Below are positions 1 to 5,051 of a stretch of 7,188 nt of DNA, one piece after another. The notes beneath the pieces were generated by a model that was not told the DNA's origin, did no database searches, and saw only the letters and a program-made list of their open reading frames with translations. Position numbers and translations under genes: made by a program. This stretch comes from Leptolyngbya sp. SIO4C5 (lineage in GTDB: Bacteria; Cyanobacteriota; Cyanobacteriia; Phormidesmidales; Phormidesmidaceae), in assembly GCA_010671965.1 (NCBI GenBank), contig JAAHIC010000218.1:1-7188 (forward strand), given 5' to 3'. Positions within the stretch are counted from its first letter, which is position 1. Every line of letters starts with the position of its first letter.

Positions 1-75
1 GGAACAGGATATCTAACTCAAGCAGAATTAAAGGGCGCTATCAAAGCAGTTTGCCAAAAGGGCTGTTATCCTTTC
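1..75 (+). other. Left-edge leader, no gene assigned
   Basis: The frame of the following gene stays open to the left edge of the window, but these 25 codons contain no ATG, GTG or TTG start and look unlike the hydrophilic N-terminus of the DUF3611 family. A short inverted repeat (AAAGG 57-61 with CCTTT 70-74) lies just before the ATG, and a weak Shine-Dalgarno-like AAGG (58-61) sits rather far from it. I read this as 5' untranslated sequence. A coding extension beyond the window cannot be excluded. Confidence 0.4.
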
Positions 76-660
76 ATGAATTCTTCCTCACCTCAGCCAG
101 CTATTCCCCCTGAATCAGGCGTACCGCCAGAAGTGAAGCAAGCTGTCGATACGCTGCGCCTAACTGGCTGGTCAAGCTTTTGGCTGCAGTTGGCGATCGC
201 GGTTATTTCCCTTACCATTCTGCTGCTAGCGCTGTTCGGGCGCAACATCAACGAAGAAAGTAACAGCGCTTTTTTAGGGGTTGGTATCTTTTTCGCAGGC
301 TGTAGCATCGTTGCTCTGGCTTTTAGTATTTTCCTGGCTTTGCGGCAGGTACGTTACGGACGACGGCTACGGCGACCCGAAGCAGACCTGCATCCTAGCA
401 AGTCTGAGACGGTGAAACTAACTGAAGTCTTTCTGATAGCCAATTTAGTTGGCCTCAGCTTAGCCACGATTGGTTCAGAAGTGAGCACGGGTGTGCTGCT
501 AGCCAAGGCCATCTCTCAGCCTCAAGGAGCCGCTATTTACACGCCAGACAAAGTCATTCGCGTGCTGGATATTTTAGTCGTCATTGCCAATACCAATTTG
601 GTCGTCGCCCATACCGTGGGGGTAGGCGCTGCTATCTGGCTAGTTCGCCGGATTCGCTAG
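76..660 (+). CDS. DUF3611 family membrane protein (Tic21/PIC1-like)
   Basis: A 194-residue integral membrane protein with four predicted transmembrane segments at about residues 33-54, 67-90, 115-135 and 164-190. A proline/serine-rich, probably cytosolic N-terminus (1-25) precedes them, and a basic loop (RYGRRLRR, 93-100) separates helices 2 and 3. The segment STGVLLAKA (137-145) and the last helix LDILVVIANTNLVVAHTVG (164-182) resemble, from memory, the conserved core of DUF3611 proteins. That family includes chloroplast inner-envelope TIC21/PIC1, proposed both as a protein-import component and as an iron permease, and its cyanobacterial homologues. Length and four-helix plan fit the cyanobacterial members. 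The first ATG was chosen because the length fits and no other start is visible upstream. The function in bacteria is unsettled (metal uptake is one suggestion). No neighbour here points to iron or protein import, and the next gene is about 245 nt away, so it is probably monocistronic. Confidence 0.8.
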   Translation: MNSSSPQPAIPPESGVPPEVKQAVDTLRLTGWSSFWLQLAIAVISLTILLLALFGRNINEESNSAFLGVGIFFAGCSIVALAFSIFLALRQVRYGRRLRRPEADLHPSKSETVKLTEVFLIANLVGLSLATIGSEVSTGVLLAKAISQPQGAAIYTPDKVIRVLDILVVIANTNLVVAHTVGVGAAIWLVRRIR

Positions 661-671
661 AGCGGATGGGG

Positions 672-725
672 GCAGCTTTAGCGGCCTCTCAGGGGCTGCA
701 GCGTCGCAGCTGTGAAGTTTTGACA
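672..725 (+). promoter_or_regulatory. Weak hairpin and consensus -35-like box
   Basis: Just after the DUF3611 stop, GCTGC (695-699) can pair with GCAGC at either 672-676 or 706-710, so two alternative stem-loops are possible. GTTTT follows at 717-721. It overlaps a perfect TTGACA (720-725). No good -10 lies 16-19 nt downstream (only CAAAAC/AAAACT at 743-749). It could be a poor terminator for the first gene or a partial promoter for the cupin gene, and neither call is strong. Confidence 0.2.
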
Positions 726-796
726 ATAGAAAAATCTTGCGGCAAAACTGAGGCGTTAGTCTAGACTCTGGGACTAAGGTCACCAGGGCCGCCCAT

Positions 797-852
797 CTAG
801 CCAGAGCGTAGCCTGATGTACCTTTTCCAAGGGGCCGATACGCTACGCTAGC
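797..852. repeat. Imperfect palindromic, probably dispersed, repeat
   Basis: GCGTAGC (806-812) is matched by its reverse complement GCTACGC (842-848). Flanking CTAG (797-800) and TAG (849-851) extend the symmetry, and an inner CCTT-TTCC-AAGG hairpin (821-832) sits in the middle. The arrangement and the GCGTAGC motif are like the small intergenic repeats scattered through many cyanobacterial genomes. Only one copy is in this window, so dispersal is inferred. It ends just before the GTG at 858 that would otherwise extend the cupin gene. Confidence 0.45.
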
Positions 853-893
853 GCCATGTGGCCTGCCTACAAAATCAACTGCCAAGGACTTAC

Positions 894-897
894 GGAG
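894..897 (+). promoter_or_regulatory. Ribosome binding site deciding the cupin start
   Basis: GGAG lies 8 nt before the ATG at 906 and 11 nt before a second ATG at 909. The in-frame GTG at 858 has no such site and touches the repeat element. This favours translation from 906 (or 909). Confidence 0.5.
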
Positions 898-905
898 CGA
901 TCCTA

Positions 906-1382
906 ATGATGACTGAGCGCCCTACTCGTCCTGAAAGCTGCGTTTTGCCAGTCTTTAAGTCACCGCGCGACTATCAGGCTTATCGCATCAGCCCCGCAGA
1001 TACAAATCGCTTAGCTATCATATTTGACCCGGCGATCGCCAACATGTCTCTGACCTGCTGCGTGGAAATTTTTGATATTGGCGGTAAAACGCCCCCCAAT
1101 CGGCACCAGTTTGCGGTCGAGATGTTTTTTGTGCTGAAGGGAGAAGGACAAGCTTACTGCGACGGCAAGTCGATTCCGATTCAGACCGGCGACAGCATCC
1201 TAGTGCCGCCCAACGGCATCCACATCATTGAAAATACCGGCTCTACCCGGCTCTATGCCCTGTGCATTATGGTGCCAAACGAAGATTTTGCCGAGCTGAT
1301 TCGCAGCGGTACGCCTGTAGAACTAGACGCCGAAGACTTAGCAGTCTTGCAGCGATCGGATGCGTTGATCGCGTGTTCATAA
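906..1382 (+). CDS. Small single-domain cupin protein
   Basis: A soluble protein of 158 residues from the ATG at 906, with one cupin beta-barrel. Motif 1 is at residues 59-79 (G59, N65-R-H67, E72, G79) and follows the spacing G(X)5HXH(X)4E(X)6G, with Asn in place of the first His. Motif 2 is at 95-110 (G95, P101, H106, N110) and fits G(X)5PXG(X)2H(X)3N, with Asn103 replacing the Gly. Likely metal ligands are therefore N65, H67, E72 and H106, one His short of the classical set. There is no signal peptide or membrane segment, so it is probably cytosolic. Such stand-alone cupins bind small ligands or act as oxygenases, isomerases or epimerases, and the substrate cannot be told from sequence. A start at GTG 858 would add 16 residues, but the ribosome binding site and the repeat upstream argue against it. 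The gene converges with the histidine kinase gene and shows no operon partner. Confidence 0.8.
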   Translation: MMTERPTRPESCVLPVFKSPRDYQAYRISPADTNRLAIIFDPAIANMSLTCCVEIFDIGGKTPPNRHQFAVEMFFVLKGEGQAYCDGKSIPIQTGDSILVPPNGIHIIENTGSTRLYALCIMVPNEDFAELIRSGTPVELDAEDLAVLQRSDALIACS

Positions 1383-1398
1383 AGGCCGCCCTGAGGAT

Positions 1399-1438
1399 TT
1401 CCCCATCCCTAAGCCCCCTATCCCTAAGCAATGGGGAA
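1399..1438. terminator. Candidate bidirectional hairpin between convergent genes
   Basis: TTCCCCAT (1399-1406) pairs perfectly with ATGGGGAA (1431-1438) across a 24-nt loop. The loop contains a second copy of the direct repeat ATCCCTAAG (1405-1413 and 1420-1428). The structure spans the stop codon of the minus-strand kinase and lies 17 nt after the cupin stop. There is no U-tract on either side, so it is not a canonical intrinsic terminator, but the position between convergent genes suits transcript-end definition. Confidence 0.35.
1401..1424 (-). other. Putative G-quadruplex motif
   Basis: Read on the minus strand there are four G-runs: GGG (1424-1422), GGGGG (1418-1414), GGG (1409-1407) and GGGG (1404-1401), with loops of 3, 4 and 2 nt. 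This meets the G3+N1-7 rule. The first G is the last base of the kinase stop codon, so the motif would sit at the very start of that mRNA's 3' untranslated region. It competes with the hairpin at 1399-1438. Confidence 0.5.
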
Positions 1439-2869
1439 GCAGACCGTAAACCGACTGCCTTCACCCAGCTTAGAGTAGACTTTGACCTGACCGCCCATCC
1501 CTTCTGCCAGCCTTTTGACAATGGAAAGCCCCAGCCCCGTCCCGCCTGTGGCCCGCGATCGATCTTCGTCAACTCGGTAGAAAGGCTCAAAAATGGCGGT
1601 CTGATCGCAGAGGGGAATACCGCGGCCGCGATCAATTACCTGAATTTGCGCCTGTTTATCGCTTCTAATCAGCTTTACCACTACGATTTCACCGGGGCTG
1701 GAATACTTGACCGCATTGTCTATAAGGTTGATCAAGATTTGCTTGAGCCGACTGCGATCAACGCGGGCCAGTAAAGAGAGGGTTTCGGCTTTGACTTGCA
1801 CCTGCTGATTGCCATAGTCGGCCATTTCAACCACTTCCCTCACCACCTCTTGCAGATCCAACACCTCTAGGGCGAAGCGGAGGCTACCGCTCTCGGTGCG
1901 GGCCAAATCTAGCAGATCTTGCAGCAGGCGGATGGTGCGCTCAGTCTCGGCAGTGGCAATTTCTAGCCCTTCTCTTTGCGGTTCGGTTAGGGTCTGGCAG
2001 CGGCGCAGCGTACTCTGCAAATAGCCGTTAATTAGCGTCAGGGGCGTGCGCAGCTCATGGGAAACATCGCTAACAAAGCGGCGCTGCTGCATCCAGGCAT
2101 CTGACAGGCGAGACAGCATCATATTGCAGGTTTGAGCGAGCTGCTGCACTTCCGTGGGCGCTTGGTCTAGCTGGAGCTGGGTATCGTTCAAGTTGCTGAT
2201 AGACACGTTGGCCGCGAGCTGATTGAGTTGCCGAATTGGGCGCAGCGATCGCCGTACTGCAAGGGCAATTACCAGGGCGATCGCCAGCAATACGCCGCTG
2301 CCCACTATACTCAAGCTGCGAACGACGGCCAAAAAGCTGCGCTGCGCCTGGGTAATGTCGTTGGCTACATAGAGGATACCGACGGGGTTATCGGCAATTT
2401 CTAGCGGGCCAGCACAGATAACCCAGTAGTGATTTTCAATGGCATAGACATCGATAAAATTGCTCCTTTCTAGGGCTAAAAGCTGCTCGGTAACCCCTGC
2501 AGCCTGCCAGGAAGGCAGCGCTAGGGTTTGCGATCGCGCTAAAACCTGATTGTCAGCAGACTTAAGCCAAATTGCCAAATCTCCTGTTGTTCGATAGTCA
2601 ATGACCTGCTGTATAGCGGCCTCTAGCGGCATCATTTCCTGATACAGCGCAACATCTTCGCCAAATCGCTCAGCAATTTCAATCGCCGATTGCTTCTGAC
2701 CCTCCAGCAAAATCTGCTGCATACGCCAGGTTGTCCAGGCTGTGATACTGCCGATTCCCAATGCCGAAGCCAGCAGAATCCCAGCCGTTAGGCGAAACTG
2801 AATTGAATTGCAATCAATCCTGCTTATGGCTCGGTGAAGCGGCTTTAGCAGCCGATAAAAGAAGGTCAT
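1424..2869 (-). CDS. Membrane-bound sensor histidine kinase
   Basis: A 481-residue orthodox two-component sensor. Order: short basic N-terminus, membrane helix about 26-46, periplasmic sensor region about 50-178, second helix about 182-205, HAMP linker about 206-258, then dimerisation and phosphoacceptor helix with the H-box FVSDVSHELRTP (phosphorylated His271). The ATP-binding domain has the N-box (NLIDNAVKYS, Asn381 and Asn385), G1 box (DRGRGI, 413-418), F-box (FEPFYR, 427-432) and G2 box (GGTGLGLS, 442-449). All catalytic boxes are intact, so it should autophosphorylate. The periplasmic domain has no PAS or CHASE signature I can recognise and no obvious metal-binding cluster. The plan resembles cyanobacterial ManS-type manganese sensors among others, but I cannot assign the ligand. 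No response regulator gene lies in the window, so the partner is encoded elsewhere or it is an orphan. It is transcribed divergently from arsS and converges on the cupin gene. No clear Shine-Dalgarno precedes the ATG. Confidence 0.93.
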   Translation of the reverse strand: MTFFYRLLKPLHRAISRIDCNSIQFRLTAGILLASALGIGSITAWTTWRMQQILLEGQKQSAIEIAERFGEDVALYQEMMPLEAAIQQVIDYRTTGDLAIWLKSADNQVLARSQTLALPSWQAAGVTEQLLALERSNFIDVYAIENHYWVICAGPLEIADNPVGILYVANDITQAQRSFLAVVRSLSIVGSGVLLAIALVIALAVRRSLRPIRQLNQLAANVSISNLNDTQLQLDQAPTEVQQLAQTCNMMLSRLSDAWMQQRRFVSDVSHELRTPLTLINGYLQSTLRRCQTLTEPQREGLEIATAETERTIRLLQDLLDLARTESGSLRFALEVLDLQEVVREVVEMADYGNQQVQVKAETLSLLARVDRSRLKQILINLIDNAVKYSSPGEIVVVKLIRSDKQAQIQVIDRGRGIPLCDQTAIFEPFYRVDEDRSRATGGTGLGLSIVKRLAEGMGGQVKVYSKLGEGSRFTVCFPIA

Positions 2870-2915
2870 GGGCGAAAAGCCAACAACAGATGAGGCTGAA
2901 CTGACAAAATCTGCT

Positions 2916-2935
2916 GTAAGGTTCCTGAGCCTTAC
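2916..2935. repeat. Inverted repeat with GTTCCTGAGC, copy A
   Basis: GTAAGG (2916-2921) pairs with CCTTAC (2930-2935) around an 8-nt loop. The sequence GGTTCCTGAGC (2920-2930) recurs as AGTTCCTAAGC at 2998-3008, a 9 of 11 match. It lies 47-66 nt upstream of the kinase start and could be an operator or a leader hairpin in the kinase transcript. Confidence 0.3.
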
Positions 2936-2986
2936 TCAAAACCCTATCAGCTAAAACTGAGAGCAACCTGATTTTTTTACCCCAAA

Positions 2987-3010
2987 CAGCTTAGAAAAGT
3001 TCCTAAGCTG
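2987..3010. repeat. Inverted repeat with GTTCCTAAGC, copy B
   Basis: CAGCTTAG (2987-2994) is perfectly complementary to CTAAGCTG (3003-3010), giving an 8-bp stem with an 8-nt loop. No T-run follows on the plus strand, and on the minus strand only TTTGGGG follows directly, so it is not a standard terminator. It is the strongest inverted repeat in the divergent promoter region and a candidate binding site for a dimeric regulator. Confidence 0.35.
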
Positions 3011-3067
3011 GCTAGTAGTCTGACTAATCAAATCACCAGTCGTTTCTCAGGGAAATTTCAGTCGCAG

Positions 3068-3083
3068 CGCTTTTAATAAAGCG
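3068..3083. promoter_or_regulatory. Palindrome over a possible arsS -10 box
   Basis: CGCTTT (3068-3073) pairs with AAAGCG (3078-3083) around TAAT. The -10-like TTTAAT (3072-3077) lies inside the palindrome, 72 nt before the arsS start, so a protein bound here could block initiation. It does not match the 12-2-12 SmtB/ArsR operator that I know. It could equally be a chance hairpin in the leader. Confidence 0.3.
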
Positions 3084-3148
3084 TGACGTTGACTAGAAAC
3101 ATTACCCAAACACCCTAAACCATCTCTTGCACGAATCTATCTATCAAC

Positions 3149-4159
3149 ATGGTTAAAGCACATTCATCCTCTGCTTCAGCAAGTCGGCTCACCCCTTTTA
3201 GCCAGAAGCTAGCCGCTCCTTTGACGAAGCAGCCCATTCGGGTTTTGCAAATCAATCTAGGGCGTCGCTGTAATCTGAGCTGTAGCCACTGCCATGTGGA
3301 AGCAGGCCCGCATCGAACAGAGGAACTGTCGCCAGAAGTTTGTGAGCAGCTGATTGAGCTGATTCAACAATTTCCGCAAATTGAAGCTATCGACTTGACC
3401 GGGGGTGCCCCCGAAATGAACTATGGCTTTCGGCCCCTGGTAGAAGCTGCTGGCGCAGCGGGCAAAACGGTGATTGTGCGCTCTAACCTGACTATCTTCT
3501 TGGAGCCAGAGTATACGGATTTGCCTGCCTACTTTGCGCAGCATCGACTCCGGGTTGTGGCCTCGCTGCCCTGCTACCTAGCAGAAAACGTGGATAAGAT
3601 GCGCGGTCAGGGCGTTTTTGAGGCTTCGATTAAAGCGCTGCAGCAGCTCAATGCCCTGGGCTACGGGCAAGATCCGGCCCTGAGCCTAGATCTGGTCTAC
3701 AACCCGCCTGTTCCTACTTCAGATGATTTTTCTCTGACGCCCAACCAGCAGAATCTAGAACGAGCCTACAAAAGCTTCCTCCAAGAGAACTTCGGCCTTG
3801 TCTTCAACCAGCTATTGACCATTACCAATTTGCCGATTGGTCGTACCAAGTTTCATCTGCAGCACCGTCAACTGCATCAGCCTTACCTGGAGTTTTTGGA
3901 GCAGCACTACAATCCCAGCACGGTTGACTACCTTATGTGCCGCAATGAGTTGTCAATTGACTACCTGGGCAATGTCTACGACTGCGACTTCAACCAGATG
4001 GAAGGCTTACCGGCGCGATCGCCTGACGGTCAGCCCATCACAGTCGCTCGGCTACTGGCCGCGAACAGCCTAGATTTGATTGAGCAGGTGCGCACGGCGT
4101 CTTATTGCTATGGCTGTACGGCGGGTAGTGGCTCTAGCTGCGGTGGGGCGCTCACCTGA
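3149..4159 (+). CDS. arsS: Arsenosugar biosynthesis radical SAM protein ArsS
   Basis: A 336-residue cytosolic radical S-adenosylmethionine enzyme. The Cys motif is C41-NLS-C45-SH-C48, which binds the 4Fe-4S cluster that cleaves SAM. It is followed by the SAM-binding LTGGAPE stretch (83-89). The C-terminal half is the DUF3641-type domain with C264, C279 (YDCDFNQ) and the terminal C320-YG-C323 and C331 cluster (GSGSSCGG), the hallmark of the radical SAM/Cys-rich family now called ArsS. ArsS converts dimethylarsenite to 5'-deoxy-5'-dimethylarsinoyl-adenosine, the precursor of oxo-arsenosugars. Arsenite is first methylated by ArsM, which is not encoded here. The length is normal and all motif cysteines are present. 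The start is the first ATG, 30 residues before the core, and it lacks a clear Shine-Dalgarno. Two VTT membrane proteins follow on the same strand, the first after 86 nt. The Synechocystis order ArsM-ArsS-TVP38 (slr0303-0305, from memory) supports the call. Part of the family was annotated earlier as a selenium-related radical SAM protein. Confidence 0.88.
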   Translation: MVKAHSSSASASRLTPFSQKLAAPLTKQPIRVLQINLGRRCNLSCSHCHVEAGPHRTEELSPEVCEQLIELIQQFPQIEAIDLTGGAPEMNYGFRPLVEAAGAAGKTVIVRSNLTIFLEPEYTDLPAYFAQHRLRVVASLPCYLAENVDKMRGQGVFEASIKALQQLNALGYGQDPALSLDLVYNPPVPTSDDFSLTPNQQNLERAYKSFLQENFGLVFNQLLTITNLPIGRTKFHLQHRQLHQPYLEFLEQHYNPSTVDYLMCRNELSIDYLGNVYDCDFNQMEGLPARSPDGQPITVARLLAANSLDLIEQVRTASYCYGCTAGSGSSCGGALT

Positions 4160-4245
4160 AGCTGACCGAAAAGAGATAGATGTCTGTTGTGTGTCCGATT
4201 GTGATTCGACCGCCTTGATTTTTACTGTTTCATCAACTTAAACCC
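4160..4245 (+). other. arsS-VTT1 spacer
   Basis: This 86-nt spacer has no hairpin terminator. TTGATT (4215-4220) resembles a -35 box, but a matching -10 would fall at 4238-4243 (TTAAAC), practically on the ATG at 4246. I therefore see no support for a separate promoter and favour read-through from arsS. Confidence 0.35.
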
Positions 4246-5010
4246 ATGTACTATCTGACTCGGCCTCGCTCTTTGAAGCTTTTACGCATGACTTTACTGA
4301 TGACTGCTGCCGCGATCGCCTTTTCGGCGGCCCCGGCCCTCGCCCAGGAAGCCGCTAGCGGCTTTGCGCCCCAGGCGCGGCTGGTGGAAGTTTTAGACTG
4401 GATTAACAGTCTGGGCATTGTGGCTCCCCTGGTCTTTATCGCTCTCTATATCGTCGTGACCGTTGCCTTTTTGCCCGCCTCGATTATTACGCTAGGCGCT
4501 GGCGTCGTCTTTGGCGTTGTCCAGGGATCTATCTACGTGTTCATTGGAGCCATGCTAGGGGCAACCGCCGCCTTTTTAATTGGCCGCTACGTAGCGAGGG
4601 GCTGGATTTCTAAAAAAATTGCTAATAGTGAGCGCTTTCAAGCCATCGACGACGCCATTGGCCGCGAAGGCCGCAAAATCATTTTCCTGATTCGCCTTTC
4701 CCCCGCCTTCCCGTTCAATCTGCTCAACTATGCCCTAGGACTGACTAAAGTTTCTCTGCCGGACTATGTGCTGGGCACCACAGGCATTATCCCTGGTACC
4801 ATCATGTACGTCTATCTCGGCTCCCTGGCCGGCAACCTGGCCATGATTGGCACCGGAGAAGCGCCTTCTAACCCCGGCATCATTTGGACAATCCGCATCG
4901 TCGGCTTCATTGCCACCGTTGCCGTCACCATCTACGTCACCCGCGTCGCTCGCAAAGCGCTGAAGAACGCAGTGCCAGGGGACAGTGAGGAAGTTGTGGT
5001 TGAAAGTTAG
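4246..5010 (+). CDS. TVP38/TMEM64 (VTT-domain) membrane protein 1
   Basis: A 254-residue polytopic membrane protein of the VTT (SNARE-associated Golgi, DedA) superfamily. Family signatures are the re-entrant segment around FLPASIITLGAGVVFG (75-90), the following helix (97-112), and the second conserved block FLIRLSPAFPFNLLNYALGL (147-166) with GTTGIIPGT (177-185). The last helix is about 213-231. DedA-superfamily proteins act in lipid flipping and scrambling, and cyanobacterial and plastid TVP38 homologues are known, though their substrates are not. The N-terminus carries a typical cleavable Sec signal: basic RPRSLKLLR (6-14), a hydrophobic core, and an APALA|Q site after residue 33. This is unusual because relatives of about 200 residues start near the first helix. 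The position after arsS suggests a link to arsenosugar metabolism, which is inference. No Shine-Dalgarno is evident. The stop codon overlaps by one base a GTG that could start the next gene. Confidence 0.87.
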   Translation: MYYLTRPRSLKLLRMTLLMTAAAIAFSAAPALAQEAASGFAPQARLVEVLDWINSLGIVAPLVFIALYIVVTVAFLPASIITLGAGVVFGVVQGSIYVFIGAMLGATAAFLIGRYVARGWISKKIANSERFQAIDDAIGREGRKIIFLIRLSPAFPFNLLNYALGLTKVSLPDYVLGTTGIIPGTIMYVYLGSLAGNLAMIGTGEAPSNPGIIWTIRIVGFIATVAVTIYVTRVARKALKNAVPGDSEEVVVES

Positions 5011-5043
5011 TGGGGCAGGTGAGGGGAGATGGGGCAGGTGAGG
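5011..5043 (+). repeat. 14-bp direct repeat between the VTT genes
   Basis: TGGGGCAGGTGAGG occurs at 5011-5024 and again, identically, at 5030-5043, with a 5-nt spacer (19-nt period). The purine-rich copies include GGTGAGG and GAGGGGAG, which resemble ribosome binding sites. The tract lies directly after the VTT1 stop and 8 nt before the ATG at 5052. If translated from the GTG at 5010 it would encode a Gly-rich N-terminus. Confidence 0.75.
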
Positions 5044-5051
5044 CCGGTGGA

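Larger units (their letters stand above)
2870..3148. promoter_or_regulatory. Divergent intergenic region, kinase / arsS promoters
   Basis: These 279 nt must hold the promoters of both the minus-strand kinase and the plus-strand arsS. The region is A/T-richer than the genes and has a T7 run (2972-2978). It contains three small perfect inverted repeats, listed separately. The best -10-like box for arsS is TTTAAT (3072-3077), without a convincing -35. An alternative is TTGACT (3089-3094), but it has no good -10 at the right distance. I see no ORF, tRNA or recognisable riboswitch. Confidence 0.5.

Noticed and set aside
756..777. TTAGTC/GACTAA stem-loop between the DUF3611 and cupin genes
   Set aside because: A 6-bp stem with a 10-nt loop and no T-run is too weak to call a terminator or operator.
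640..885. An 81-codon minus-strand frame between the DUF3611 and cupin genes
   Set aside because: It covers the palindromic repeat and the ends of both neighbours, has no domain or ribosome binding site, and is probably repeat-derived.
858..905. GTG start extending the cupin by 16 residues
   Set aside because: It lies at the edge of the repeat, lacks a ribosome binding site, and encodes no cupin-family sequence. ATG 906 has GGAG at good spacing.
1267..1635. A 122-codon minus-strand frame overlapping the cupin and kinase
   Set aside because: It is out of frame with the kinase and opposite the cupin. It has no recognisable protein features and overlaps two well-supported genes.
1262..1774. 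A 170-codon plus-strand open frame across the cupin end and the kinase 3' end
   Set aside because: It is antisense to the kinase catalytic domain, overlaps the cupin in another frame, has no domain and no ribosome binding site. The intact kinase motifs explain the sequence.
2947..2978. Short hairpin followed by seven T residues, considered as a plus-strand terminator
   Set aside because: The stem is only 4 bp, lies 11 nt before the T-run, and no plus-strand gene ends here.
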